DNA from: Massilia sp. HP4
Lineage (GTDB): Bacteria; Pseudomonadota; Gammaproteobacteria; Burkholderiales; Burkholderiaceae_D
Length of the DNA stretch: 64,000 nt
NCBI RefSeq assembly: GCF_005222695.1
Contig: NZ_STGG01000012.1
Span: 434,001 to 498,000, forward strand
Reading direction: 5' to 3'
This document shows positions 55,539 to 64,000 of the stretch, in pieces. How positions within the stretch are numbered: the first letter of the stretch is position 1; the number at the start of each line of letters is the position of its first letter. The notes under the pieces were generated by a model. It ran no database searches and was not told where the DNA came from. It was given only the letters and a program-made list of their open reading frames with translations. The translations under genes and the position numbers were made by a program.

Positions 55539-55712
55539 ATGCGAAACAACTACGCCAATACCGCCCAGCTCAAGGATTTGATGACTGCGCCGCCAATGAC
55601 GGCAGCGCGTCATGCCGAGGTCATGCGAGAGCGCAACGCCCGGCGACGAATGCTTGAAGAGGCGCGCGAGTTGAAGAAGTCCGAGGACAAGCAGTACGAC
55701 GACAAGCGTTGA
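55539..55712 (+). CDS. Small charged protein, function unknown
   Basis: 57-codon frame with AGGAG 10 nt before the ATG (55524-55528). The product begins MRNNYANTAQLKDLM and its second half is a highly charged helix (ERNARRRMLEEARELKKSEDKQYDDK). The length, ribosome-binding site and codon use support a real gene. No homologue is recognised. It follows the XRE-like gene by 126 bp. Confidence 0.6.
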   Translation: MRNNYANTAQLKDLMTAPPMTAARHAEVMRERNARRRMLEEARELKKSEDKQYDDKR

Positions 55713-55744
55713 GCACAGCGCCGGCAGGACGCAGGCGCCGCGCT

Positions 55745-56353
55745 TTACACGTCTTGTTCGCCCTTCATGCCGCCCCAGCGGGCGGCTTGGGCATTCTCTA
55801 TCCCTAATAAATCCACGACACGGTCGACCGTGTGCTCGACCATGTCCGCAATCGTCGCTGGCCGGTGATAAAAACTTGGCAGGGGAGGGAAGACGATGCC
55901 GCCCATTTCGGTCACGGCCGTCATATTGCGCAGGTGGGCCAGGTTGAAGGGCGTTTCGCGCACCATCAGCACCAGGCGCCGGCGTTCCTTCAGGACCACG
56001 TCGGCCGCGCGTGTCACAAGGTTGTCGGAAAGACCATGGGCCACCGCCGCCAGCGTTTTCATCGAGCAGGGGGCGATCACCATGCCGTCGGTCTGGTACG
56101 ACCCGCTGGCGATCGAGGCGCCAATGTCGCGGTTGCGGTGGACGACATGGGCCAATGCTTCGGCGTCGCGCCGCTGCAGGCCGAGTTCCTGGTGCAGGGT
56201 GAGGGAGGCGGCGTCGGAAATGACCAGGTGGGTCTCGACGCCAGGGGTGGCGTGCAGCCGCCGCAGCAGCTGCACGCCATAGGTCGCGCCGGTCGCGCCC
56301 GTGATGGCGACAATGATTCGGCGGTCGCCACCGCGGCGCGGACGCTCAGTCAT
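55745..56353 (-). CDS. ubiX: Flavin prenyltransferase UbiX
   Basis: 202-residue flavoprotein that prenylates FMN to make the cofactor of UbiD decarboxylase in ubiquinone synthesis. The typical stretches are VAITGATGATYGVQLLRRL, SGSYQTDGMVIAPCSMKTLAAVAHGLSDNLVTRAADVVLKERR and VRETPFNLAHLRNM. It lies 3 bp after grxD, with which it forms an operon. Start ATG 56353. Confidence 0.94.
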   Translation of the reverse strand: MTERPRRGGDRRIIVAITGATGATYGVQLLRRLHATPGVETHLVISDAASLTLHQELGLQRRDAEALAHVVHRNRDIGASIASGSYQTDGMVIAPCSMKTLAAVAHGLSDNLVTRAADVVLKERRRLVLMVRETPFNLAHLRNMTAVTEMGGIVFPPLPSFYHRPATIADMVEHTVDRVVDLLGIENAQAARWGGMKGEQDV

Positions 56354-56356
56354 GCT

Positions 56357-56671
56357 TCAGTCTTTTTTGAACAGGGTCTGCAGTTCGCCAGAGTCGTACA
56401 TCTCGTTCATGATGTCGGTGCCGCCGATGAACTCGCCGTTCACGTACAGCTGCGGAACGGTTGGCCAGTTCGAGAAGTCCTTGATGCCCTGGCGAACTTC
56501 AGGGTCGTCCAGCACATTGACGGTGGCAACATTGTCAACGCCGCAGGCTTTCAGGATCTGGATGGCGCGGCCCGAGAAGCCGCACTGCGGGAACTGGGCG
56601 GTGCCCTTCATGAACAGCACGACCGGGGTGGAGGTCACGGTTTCTTTGATCCAGGTTTGCACATCGCTCAT
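56357..56671 (-). CDS. grxD: Monothiol glutaredoxin GrxD (Grx4)
   Basis: 104-residue CGFS-type glutaredoxin that carries [2Fe-2S] clusters. The active site CGFS has Cys30 after [33 protein letters not shown] holds the glutathione-binding TVPQ. It is upstream of ubiX on the same strand. Confidence 0.95.
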   Translation of the reverse strand: MSDVQTWIKETVTSTPVVLFMKGTAQFPQCGFSGRAIQILKACGVDNVATVNVLDDPEVRQGIKDFSNWPTVPQLYVNGEFIGGTDIMNEMYDSGELQTLFKKD

Positions 56672-56803
56672 TTTGATTCTGCCTTTGAAGAAAAGGAATA
56701 AGTAGATGGCGACATTCTATAAGAAATCGATGTGGGGAGCATCGCCATCGACCGCCACTAGTCTGCGGTATCATCGACCAGTTCAAGATTAACAAGAAAG
56801 ACG

Positions 56804-57133
56804 ATGAAGACGTTTGCTACCTTGCCACCCATCGCCATGTGGGTGTTTGCGGCCTTGCTGGGGCTGCCTGCCTTGTACGATTTGTTCGTCGCCTTCTCGC
56901 GCGGCTGGCTGGCCGGCATCTTCTTCGCAATCGGTCCCTTGATGATGGCGCTGTACCTGGCCTGGTGCGCCTGGCAGCGCAAGGCCGGCCGCAGCGCGCT
57001 GATCGCGTCGCGGCGCGCCACCCTGGTCGGCTACATCTGCTTCGGCGCCTTCGCCGGCAGCTTCCTGGTCAAGATCATGACCCAGGGTTCGTCGCTCAAG
57101 CTGGCTGGGTATGCGGCCGGCATTGCGGTATGA
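56804..57133 (+). CDS. Small three-helix membrane protein, paralogue 1
   Basis: 109 residues with three membrane segments (about 8-30, 36-58, 78-100). Not recognised as a named family. The first helix (FAALLGLPALYDLFVAFSRG) resembles that of the next gene (IAALLGVPGMLNVYGGITRS), and helix lengths agree, so the two are probably a tandem duplication. It is divergent from grxD. Function is unknown. Confidence 0.7.
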   Translation: MKTFATLPPIAMWVFAALLGLPALYDLFVAFSRGWLAGIFFAIGPLMMALYLAWCAWQRKAGRSALIASRRATLVGYICFGAFAGSFLVKIMTQGSSLKLAGYAAGIAV

Positions 57134-57166
57134 TCCCAAGGTTTGTCACCTGATATCGGAGTAAAG

Positions 57167-57454
57167 ATGCAGCAACCTCGCCCGCGCGTACCGTCGCCGA
57201 CCATGAATTTCGTGATCGCCGCCCTGCTGGGCGTTCCCGGCATGCTGAACGTCTATGGCGGCATCACCCGCTCGAGCCCGGGCGACATCCTGTCGGGCCT
57301 GGCCGCGCTGGTGTACGCCGCGCTGCTGGTGCGCGACGCCCTGCACATCAAGAAGACCGGCCTGCCGGCGATTCCGCAGGCGAAGATGCTGCTGATCGGC
57401 TTTGGCTGCCTGACGGTCTACCTGATCGGCATGTTCATGAAGCACAGCGGATAA
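57167..57454 (+). CDS. Small three-helix membrane protein, paralogue 2
   Basis: 95 residues with three membrane segments (about 12-32, 38-55, 70-90). CGGAGTAAAG precedes ATG 57167. It resembles the preceding gene in topology and first-helix sequence. It is 33 bp downstream of it, in the same orientation. Function is unknown. Confidence 0.72.
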   Translation: MQQPRPRVPSPTMNFVIAALLGVPGMLNVYGGITRSSPGDILSGLAALVYAALLVRDALHIKKTGLPAIPQAKMLLIGFGCLTVYLIGMFMKHSG

Positions 57455-57499
57455 CATCGCGCGTTGCGGGCCGGCGGCCCGCCCCCGCCATCCCCCGCC

Positions 57500-59851
57500 T
57501 TATTTACGCAGCTTGGCGAAAGCATCCGCCATCGCATTATTCGACGGCGGCGCCGCACGTTCCTGGCGCTGGTGCTGGGCCACCCGCTTGGCGTCGTTGC
57601 GGTCGGCGCGCTGCTCGGGCCGCGAACCGGCTTGCGGCGCGCTGTCCGTCAAGCGCATGGTAAGCGCGATGCGCTTGCGCTTGGGGTCCACTTCCAGCAC
57701 CTTGACCTTCACTACCTGGCCGGCCTTGACCACCGTGTGCGGATCCTTGACGAAGGTGTTCGACAGCGCCGAGATGTGGACCAGGCCGTCCTGGTGCACG
57801 CCGATGTCGACAAAGGCGCCGAAGGCCGCGACGTTGGTCACCACGCCTTCCAGGATCATGTCCGGCCGCAGGTCCGAGATCTCTTCCACGCCTTCCTTGA
57901 AGGTGGCGGTCGTGAATTCCGGACGCGGGTCACGGCCCGGCTTTTCCAGCTCTTTCAGGATGTCGCTCACGGTCGGCACGCCGAACTTCTCGTCGGCGTA
58001 CTTCGATGGATTGAGCCCCTTGAGCAGCGAGCCGTCGCCGATCACGGCCTTCATGTCGCGCTTCACGTCGGCCAGGATCTTCTCGACCACCGGATACGAT
58101 TCCGGGTGCACCGCCGACGCGTCCAGCGGATTGGCGCCGTTCACGACGCGCAGGAAGCCCGCCGCCTGCTCGAAGGTCTTGTCGCCCAGGCGCGGCACTT
58201 TCTTGAGCGCCGCGCGCGAGGCGAAGGCGCCATTGGCGTCGCGATAGGCCACGATGCCCTGGGCCACCGTGTTCGACAGGCCCGAGACCCGCGCCAGCAG
58301 CGGCGCCGAGGCGGTATTCACGTCCACCCCCACCGCATTGACGCAATCCTCGACCACGGCGTCGAGCGAGCGCGCGAGCTGGGTCTGCGATACATCGTGC
58401 TGGTACTGGCCGACGCCGATCGATTTCGGGTCGATTTTCACCAGCTCCGCCAGCGGGTCCTGCAGGCGGCGCGCGATCGAGACCGCGCCGCGCAGCGAGA
58501 CATCCATATCGGGCAACTCGCGCGAGGCGAATTCGGACGCCGAATACACCGAAGCGCCGGCTTCCGACACCACGATCTTGGTCAGCTTGAGGTCGGGCTG
58601 CTGTTTGATGAGGTCTTGCGCCAGCTTGTCGGTCTCGCGCGAACCGGTGCCGTTGCCGATCGAGATCAGCGACACCTGGTGCCTGGCCGCCAGCTGGCCC
58701 AGCGTGTGCAGCGCGCCATGCCAGTCGTTGCGCGGCTGGTGCGGATAGACGGTGGCGGTGTCGACCACCTTGCCGGTGGCGTCGACCACGGCCACCTTGA
58801 CGCCGGTGCGCAGGCCGGGATCGAGGCCCATGGTGGCGCGCTGGCCGGCCGGCGCCGCCAGCAGCAGGGCCTTCAGGTTGCGCGCGAACACGCCGATCGC
58901 GTCCTGTTCAGCCTTGTCGCGCAGGGCGCCCATCAACTCGGTATCCAGGTGCATGAAGCTTTTGACGCGCCAGGTCCAGCGCGCGGTGTCCTGCAGCCAT
59001 TTGTCGGCCGGGCGGCCCTGTGCCTTGATCCCGAAGCGCGCCGCGATGCGGCCTTCGCAGGAGTTCAGCGGTGCATCCCACTTCGGCTTCTCGGGCTCGG
59101 TGTCCAGGCGCAGGGAGACGTCCAGCACGCCCTCGCGGCGGCCGCGCAGCAGGGCCAGCGCGCGGTGCGAGGGCACGGCTGCCAGGGGTTCGTTGTAGTC
59201 GAAGTAGTCGGCGAATTTTTCGCCTTCGTCTTCCTTGCCGGCGACGACCTTCGATTCGACTACGCCGTGCTCCTGTACGTACTCGCGCAGCGATTGCAGC
59301 AGCTCGGCGTCTTCGGCAAAGCGCTCCATCAGGATCTGGCGCGCGCCGTCCAGGGCCGCCTTGGTATCCGCCACGCCGGGGTTGGCGCCGCCATCGGCGT
59401 TGGTAAACGCCTCGCGCAGGTAGCCGTTCGCGACGTCTTCGGGGGCGAGCGAGGGATCGGCCAGCAGGCTGTCGGCCAGCGGCGCCAGGCCCGCCTCGAT
59501 CGCGATCTGGGCCTTGGTGCGGCGCTTCTGCTTGTACGGCAAATACAGGTCTTCGAGCCGGGTTTTATCCTCGGCCAGGGCGATGGCCTGCATCAGCTCG
59601 GGCGTCATCTTGTTCTGCTCCGTGATCGAGGCAATGATCGTGGCGCGGCGGTCTTCGAGCTCGCGCAGGTAGCGCAGGCGTTCTTCCAGCAGGCGTAGCT
59701 GGATGTCGTCGAGACCGCCCGTGGCTTCCTTGCGGTAGCGGGCGATGAAGGGCACGGTGGCGCCTTCGTCGAGCAGGGCGATGGCGGCGGCCACCTGGGC
59801 GGGCCTGGCGGCGAGTTCTTGGGCGAGGCGTTGTTCGATGGATGGCAGCAT
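57500..59851 (-). CDS. tex: Tex-family RNA-binding transcription accessory protein
   Basis: 783 residues. The N-terminal helical domain is [24 protein letters not shown] YqgF-like RNase H fold contains [25 protein letters not shown]. Helix-hairpin-helix repeats and [16 protein letters not shown] follow. A C-terminal S1 domain ([29 protein letters not shown], about 655-720) completes the full Tex layout, followed by a basic linker. Tex binds nucleic acid and helps RNA polymerase in stress. It is monocistronic by spacing. Confidence 0.94.
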   Translation of the reverse strand: MLPSIEQRLAQELAARPAQVAAAIALLDEGATVPFIARYRKEATGGLDDIQLRLLEERLRYLRELEDRRATIIASITEQNKMTPELMQAIALAEDKTRLEDLYLPYKQKRRTKAQIAIEAGLAPLADSLLADPSLAPEDVANGYLREAFTNADGGANPGVADTKAALDGARQILMERFAEDAELLQSLREYVQEHGVVESKVVAGKEDEGEKFADYFDYNEPLAAVPSHRALALLRGRREGVLDVSLRLDTEPEKPKWDAPLNSCEGRIAARFGIKAQGRPADKWLQDTARWTWRVKSFMHLDTELMGALRDKAEQDAIGVFARNLKALLLAAPAGQRATMGLDPGLRTGVKVAVVDATGKVVDTATVYPHQPRNDWHGALHTLGQLAARHQVSLISIGNGTGSRETDKLAQDLIKQQPDLKLTKIVVSEAGASVYSASEFASRELPDMDVSLRGAVSIARRLQDPLAELVKIDPKSIGVGQYQHDVSQTQLARSLDAVVEDCVNAVGVDVNTASAPLLARVSGLSNTVAQGIVAYRDANGAFASRAALKKVPRLGDKTFEQAAGFLRVVNGANPLDASAVHPESYPVVEKILADVKRDMKAVIGDGSLLKGLNPSKYADEKFGVPTVSDILKELEKPGRDPRPEFTTATFKEGVEEISDLRPDMILEGVVTNVAAFGAFVDIGVHQDGLVHISALSNTFVKDPHTVVKAGQVVKVKVLEVDPKRKRIALTMRLTDSAPQAGSRPEQRADRNDAKRVAQHQRQERAAPPSNNAMADAFAKLRK

Positions 59852-60084
59852 GGATCGTGGATCGTTGTATCGAAGGTCAAGCGATCAATGATACCCGCTC
59901 ACTGGCGATGCGCCAGTCTTGACAGCGCCACACGAACATGAGAGAACAACCGGTTGACGTGAAAGCGTGCGCAGTGCGCACTGATGAGATTTGTCCGCTA
60001 CGTGCGATTCCGAACAAAACGGAAGTGTTCGTATGCGAGATAATGTCGTTTATTGCCTTTTTTGATACGAAGCCACGGGACCCA
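59852..60084. other. Intergenic region before the SNF2 helicase gene
   Basis: 233 bp with no gene. It holds an inverted repeat CGAACA/TGTTCG (60011-60031, 9-nt gap), the palindrome AGTGCGCACT, and a GATAAT (60039-60044) that could be a -10 for the helicase. No clear -35 was found. Confidence 0.4.
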
Positions 60085-63000
60085 ATGACCACAGTCGATT
60101 ATCTTCGCGAGAAAGCCGGCGACGCAGCTCCGGTCCGCGCTCCCGCACGTTCCCCGGCCCTTCCCGCGCCGGTGGTGAGCTGGCTGCAGCGGGTCGAGGC
60201 GGCAGCCCACCCCCAGCCGAAGCTGACCGACGAAGTCGTCGACCCCAAGGCCGCGCAATACAAATTCGTCTACGTCATGGCACCCACCAGCGGCGGCCGC
60301 CACGTCGCCCTGTGCCTGTGCAAGGCGCGCCTGCGTCCGAACGGCGACGTGGCCGCGGCCAGTCCGGTGAGCGAAGTATTCTCGCTGCTGTCGGCGCCGC
60401 CCGCCTACCTCGAAGGCGACGACGTCGACCTGGTGCGCTTCTTCATCGCCATGCGCAGCGGGTCGGCCCAGGGCACCAGCGCCACCGAACCCAAAGGCAA
60501 GGTCGGCGCGATCCTGCTGCAGATGCTGCTCGAGCAGGGCAAGCTGCTGTGGGCGAACTCGTGGTCCGACATGGCCAGCGGCCTGGTGTATCCGCTGCAG
60601 GGCGGCCCGACCCGCCTGGCCAGCCTGGCCTGGCGCGACGAAGGCCGCGTGGCCAAGCTCGGATGGTCGGTGGAGCCGGTGGGCGGCGGCGCCACCCACA
60701 ACGCGGCCGACCAGATCGACTACATGCTGCCGACCGATCCGCCGTGGTATATCGACAACCTGTCGTGCGGGCCGCTCGACCTGAATCGCGGCGGCATCGA
60801 CATCTCGCTGGCCGAATTGCAGGCCCTGGTGGCGCAAGCCCCGACCCTGACCGGCACCGATAAAAAACGCGTCTCGCAGCTGTTGCTGGCGCACGGCCTG
60901 CAGGCCCTGATGCCGCTGCCGCAGCCGCTCACCCAGCGCCTGCGGAATGACGTCAAGCCGATTCCGCACCTGATGCTCGATGCGGTGCAGCTCGCCGACG
61001 GCAACGTCACGCGCTGGCAAGACTTCGCCGTGCTGGCCTTCGACTACGACGGCCAGCGCGTCTCGTTCGACCCGTCGCAGCGCGTGGTGCGCCAGGTCGG
61101 CGACCTTACCGAGATCATCGAACGCGATCCGAAGGCCGAGAGCGACGCCCTGGATAAACTGGGCGAGATCGGTTTCCGCAAGCCGGCCACCGCGCCGTTC
61201 AACGCCATGGCCGGCGCGCTGCAGCTCGAAAGCCAGGCGCACTGGCTGCGCTTTGCCGAAAACGACGTCGACGCGCTGTCCGACGCCGGCTGGCACCTGC
61301 AGAAATCGAACAAGTACCGGTATGACGTGGTGCCGGTCGAAGACTGGTATGCCGATATCGACGAACCGGCCGAGGCAGGCAACGCCTGGTTCGAGCTGGA
61401 ACTGGGCATCGTGGTGGCAAAGAAGCGCGTGCCGCTGCTGCCGGTGCTGGTGCAGCTGATCCGCAGCGCGCCGCTCGAATTCGACCCGGCCGTGCTGGCC
61501 GCCCATGGCGAGGCCGACCAGATGCTGGCCGTGCTGCCCGATGGCGCGCGCGTGGCGCTGCCGTGGGGCCGCTTGAAGCCCATCCTGGCCACCCTGGGCG
61601 AGCTGTATTTCAACGACAAGATCAAGGGCAAGCTGCGCCTGTCGACGCTCGACGCGGCCCGCCTCGAAGAACTGGCGCGCGGCGTCGAGCTGCGCTGGAC
61701 CGGCGGCGAGCGCTTGCGCGAGACTGGCCGCAAACTGAGCCAGTTCGGGGCCGTGAAGAAGGTCGAGGCGCCAGTCGGACTTCAAGCAACACTGCGCGAC
61801 TACCAGCTCGACGGCCTGTCGTGGATGCAGTTCCTGCGCGAGTACGACCTGGGCGGCATCCTGGCCGACGATATGGGCCTCGGTAAAACCGTGCAGACGC
61901 TGGCCCACATCCTCACCGAGAAAGAGGCCGGGCGCCTGACCAGCCCGGCCCTGGTGATCGCCCCGACCAGCCTGATGGCCAACTGGTGCGACGAAGCCGC
62001 GCGCTTCGCGCCGAGCCTCAAGGTCCTGCTCTTGCAGGGCAAGGAGCGCATGGACCAGTTCGACCAGATCGATGGCGCCGACATCGTCCTGACCACCTAT
62101 GCGCTGCTGCCGCGCGATGAGGAAGAACTGCGCAAGCACCACTACCACCTGGTGATCCTGGACGAATCGCACTACATCAAGAACACCCGCTCCAAGGCGG
62201 CGCAGACGGCCGGCTCGCTCGACGCCAGCCATCGCCTGTGCCTGTCGGGCACCCCGCTCGAGAACCACCTGGGCGAGCTGTGGTCGCAGTTCCACTTCCT
62301 GCTCCCGGGCCTCCTGGGCGACGAGAAGACCTTCAATACGCAGTTCCGCCATCCGATCGAACGGCAAGATGACCCGGTGCGCCGCACCCTGCTCAATCGC
62401 CGCATCCGTCCCTTCCTGCTGCGCCGCACGAAGGACAACGTGGCCAAGGAACTGCCGCAAAAGACCGAGATGGTGCGCCGCATCGAGCTGTCCGGCCCGC
62501 AGCGCGACCTGTACGAAACCGTGCGCCTGGCGATGGACAAGAAGGTGCGCGACGAGATCGACCGCAAGGGCGTGGCGCGCAGCCAGATCGTCATCCTCGA
62601 GGCGCTGCTCAAGCTGCGCCAGGTCTGCTGCGATCCGCGCCTGGTGAAGGCGATGCCGTCCAAGAAGAACACGGCGGCAGTGTCGGCCAAATTGACCGAC
62701 TTGATGCAGATGGTCGAAGACCTGCTGGGCGAGGGCCGCAAGATCCTCGTGTTCTCGCAGTTCACCAGCATGCTGGGCCTGATCGAGGAAGAACTCGACG
62801 CCCGCAACATCCCCTATGCGATCCTGACCGGCGAGACGCGCGACCGCTCGGCCCAGGTAGCGGCTTTCCAGCAGGGCGCGGTGCCGATCTTCCTGATCAG
62901 CCTGAAGGCCGGCGGGGTCGGGCTCAATCTCACAGCGGCCGATACCGTGATCCACTACGATCCGTGGTGGAACCCCGCGGCCGAAAATCAAGCGACCGAC

Positions 63001-63198
63001 CGCGCCTGGCGCATCGGGCAAGACAAGCCCGTGTTCGTCTACAAGCTGATTGCGAAAGGCACGCTGGAAGAAAAGATCCAGCTCTTGCAGCAGAAGAAAT
63101 CGGAGCTGGCGCAGTCGATCCTGTCCGAAGGCGAGTCGCAGAAGATGGCGCTCACGCAAGAAGACCTGCAGGCGATCTTCGCGCCGCTGGACGACTAA
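60085..63198 (+). CDS. SNF2-family (Swi2/Snf2) helicase/ATPase
   Basis: 1037 residues. The N-terminal 560 residues are an unrecognised helicase-associated region with no zinc finger that I can see. The ATPase core has GGILADDMGLGKTVQTLAHIL (Walker A about 594-602), LVILDESHYIKN (motif II, about 692), LCLSGTPLENHLGELWSQFHFL, and RRTKDNVAKELPQKTE. The C-terminal helicase part has ILVFSQFTSMLGLIEEEL, LISLKAGGVGLNLTAADTVIHYDPWWNP and TDRAWRIGQ. It is typical of bacterial HepA/HelZ-like remodelers. ATG 60085 is chosen; an in-frame ATG at 60040 overlaps the promoter-like GATAAT. Substrate and role are unknown. Confidence 0.88.
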   Translation: MTTVDYLREKAGDAAPVRAPARSPALPAPVVSWLQRVEAAAHPQPKLTDEVVDPKAAQYKFVYVMAPTSGGRHVALCLCKARLRPNGDVAAASPVSEVFSLLSAPPAYLEGDDVDLVRFFIAMRSGSAQGTSATEPKGKVGAILLQMLLEQGKLLWANSWSDMASGLVYPLQGGPTRLASLAWRDEGRVAKLGWSVEPVGGGATHNAADQIDYMLPTDPPWYIDNLSCGPLDLNRGGIDISLAELQALVAQAPTLTGTDKKRVSQLLLAHGLQALMPLPQPLTQRLRNDVKPIPHLMLDAVQLADGNVTRWQDFAVLAFDYDGQRVSFDPSQRVVRQVGDLTEIIERDPKAESDALDKLGEIGFRKPATAPFNAMAGALQLESQAHWLRFAENDVDALSDAGWHLQKSNKYRYDVVPVEDWYADIDEPAEAGNAWFELELGIVVAKKRVPLLPVLVQLIRSAPLEFDPAVLAAHGEADQMLAVLPDGARVALPWGRLKPILATLGELYFNDKIKGKLRLSTLDAARLEELARGVELRWTGGERLRETGRKLSQFGAVKKVEAPVGLQATLRDYQLDGLSWMQFLREYDLGGILADDMGLGKTVQTLAHILTEKEAGRLTSPALVIAPTSLMANWCDEAARFAPSLKVLLLQGKERMDQFDQIDGADIVLTTYALLPRDEEELRKHHYHLVILDESHYIKNTRSKAAQTAGSLDASHRLCLSGTPLENHLGELWSQFHFLLPGLLGDEKTFNTQFRHPIERQDDPVRRTLLNRRIRPFLLRRTKDNVAKELPQKTEMVRRIELSGPQRDLYETVRLAMDKKVRDEIDRKGVARSQIVILEALLKLRQVCCDPRLVKAMPSKKNTAAVSAKLTDLMQMVEDLLGEGRKILVFSQFTSMLGLIEEELDARNIPYAILTGETRDRSAQVAAFQQGAVPIFLISLKAGGVGLNLTAADTVIHYDPWWNPAAENQATDRAWRIGQDKPVFVYKLIAKGTLEEKIQLLQQKKSELAQSILSEGESQKMALTQEDLQAIFAPLDD

Positions 63199-64000
63199 AC
63201 GTTCGTCGCGCCCAGATGGGACAGCAGGCTGCGCATCGGTGCGGCCAGGCTGTCCCAGTCTTTCCAGCACAGGCATAGCTGGCGCCGCGCCCACGGCTCG
63301 TCCAGCGCGATCGTGCGAAAGCCGTAGCGGCGCCGGTTACGCGTGGCGACGTTCTGCGGCACGATCCCGATGCCCACGCCATGCGCCACCATCTCGCATA
63401 ATCCCGTAAACGTCGTCATCCGGATGCGCAACGCCAGCGTGCGCCCGGACGCCAGTGCCTGCGCGTCGATGTAGTCCTGCAGGGCGCTGCCGTGCGCCAG
63501 GCCGACGAAGGCTTCGTTCAGCACCTGCGCCAGCCGTAGCCTTCCCGCATCCGCCAGCCGGTGTCCGGGCGCCATGATCAGCACCAGGTGGTCCCGTTCG
63601 ACCGGCTGCAGGTGCAATCCAGCCGCCTCGACCGCATCCGACACCACGCCCGCCTCGACCAGCCCGGCCGCGATCGCGCGCACGATGTCGGCGCTGGTGC
63701 GTTCCTTCAGTTCGACGTGCAGGCGCGGGCGCCCGGCCAGCCAGGGCGCCAGCCGGCGTGGTAGAAATTCCGCCAGCGCCGCGGTGTTGGCATGCAGGTG
63801 CAGGGTGCCCTGGACGCCGTGCGCGAAATCGCGCAGCTCGCCCTTGAGCAGCGCCTGCTGGCGCAGGATCAGGCGCGCGTGATGGGCCAGCGCCTCGCCG
63901 GCCTGGGTGGCGACCACGCCGCGCGGCCGGCGTTCGAACAGCATCACGCCGGCATCGAACTCGATGCTGCGCAACCGCTCGCTGGCCGAGGCCAGCGCCA
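63195..64000 (-). CDS. LysR-family regulator, 5' truncated at window end
   Basis: The C-terminal part (about 267 codons) of a LysR protein transcribed leftward. The frame runs on to the window edge, and the preserved end of the helix-turn-helix reads ASASERLRSIEFDAGVMLFERRPRG, the usual LysR position of LFERR. The effector domain follows (about residues 90-260 here). The start and recognition helix lie outside. It ends 4 bp into the SNF2 gene 3' end, convergent with it. The target is unknown. Confidence 0.88.
   Translation of the reverse strand, partial: ALASASERLRSIEFDAGVMLFERRPRGVVATQAGEALAHHARLILRQQALLKGELRDFAHGVQGTLHLHANTAALAEFLPRRLAPWLAGRPRLHVELKERTSADIVRAIAAGLVEAGVVSDAVEAAGLHLQPVERDHLVLIMAPGHRLADAGRLRLAQVLNEAFVGLAHGSALQDYIDAQALASGRTLALRIRMTTFTGLCEMVAHGVGIGIVPQNVATRNRRRYGFRTIALDEPWARRQLCLCWKDWDSLAAPMRSLLSHLGATNV

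Noticed and set aside
59998..63294. 1098-codon open frame on the minus strand opposite the SNF2 gene
   Set aside because: Mirror of a well-supported helicase gene. Its composition is that of an antisense frame.

Overview
The window is high-GC, gene-dense bacterial chromosome. It most resembles a Massilia/Telluria-group betaproteobacterium (Oxalobacteraceae, Burkholderiales). The grounds are lipB-lipA order, an lpoA-yraN-diaA-dolP block divergent from rsmI, a grxD-ubiX pair, large TonB receptors, a LiuR-type leucine-catabolism regulon and Tat/lipoprotein-rich cell-wall genes. The genus is an inference from gene content; no rRNA is present. I see no prophage, insertion sequence, CRISPR array or origin. 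One tRNA gene (Pro, UGG) and one REP-doublet repeat are present.

Layout. 0-4.2 kb: a two-partner secretion pair, TpsB (5' truncated by the window edge) and a TpsA adhesin with tandem YDG repeats. 4.5-6.3 kb: lipoate synthesis (lipB, lipA) closed by a strong terminator. 6.3-9.4 kb: a SUV3-like RNA helicase, a PaaI-type thioesterase and a TlpA-like thioredoxin. 9.5-14.0 kb: the envelope block dolP-diaA-yraN-lpoA on the minus strand, divergent from rsmI, then a TonB-like membrane protein. 14.1 kb: tRNA-Pro with a good sigma70 promoter.

14.3-25.1 kb is a minus-strand operon that interleaves leucine degradation with biotin synthesis: liuB, liuC, bioA, bioF, bioD, bioB, liuD, ghrA, liuE. A second leucine/acyl-CoA segment lies at 48.1-53.5 kb (liuR, liuA, thiolase, SDR, acyl-CoA dehydrogenase, GNAT). 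Closely matching palindromes lie upstream of both segments. The one upstream of liuB sits inside the coding sequence of ychJ. They are probably LiuR operators, so that leucine degradation and supply of the biotin cofactor would be co-regulated.

25.8-48.1 kb is rich in cell-wall turnover genes. They include a D-amino-acid dehydrogenase, a serine beta-lactamase-fold hydrolase and a GntR regulator followed by an operon of murQ, an AmpG-like permease, a NagX-like acyltransferase, a DigH-like lipoprotein, an amino-sugar kinase and an AmiD-like amidase. Further on are a LysR-DdpX (D-Ala-D-Ala dipeptidase) pair, a diguanylate cyclase, DacB (PBP4), a fused SpmA-SpmB protein, an orphan peptide-binding protein, a TonB receptor and a Tat-exported LD-carboxypeptidase. 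The GntR and murQ promoters share an operator-like motif placed in the same position in their 17-bp spacers.

53.6-64 kb holds an MBL-fold hydrolase, an AT-rich intergenic stretch followed by an XRE-like regulator and a 57-codon gene, ubiX, grxD, two related small membrane proteins, the Tex RNA-binding protein, a SNF2-family helicase and the 3' part of a LysR gene cut by the window end.
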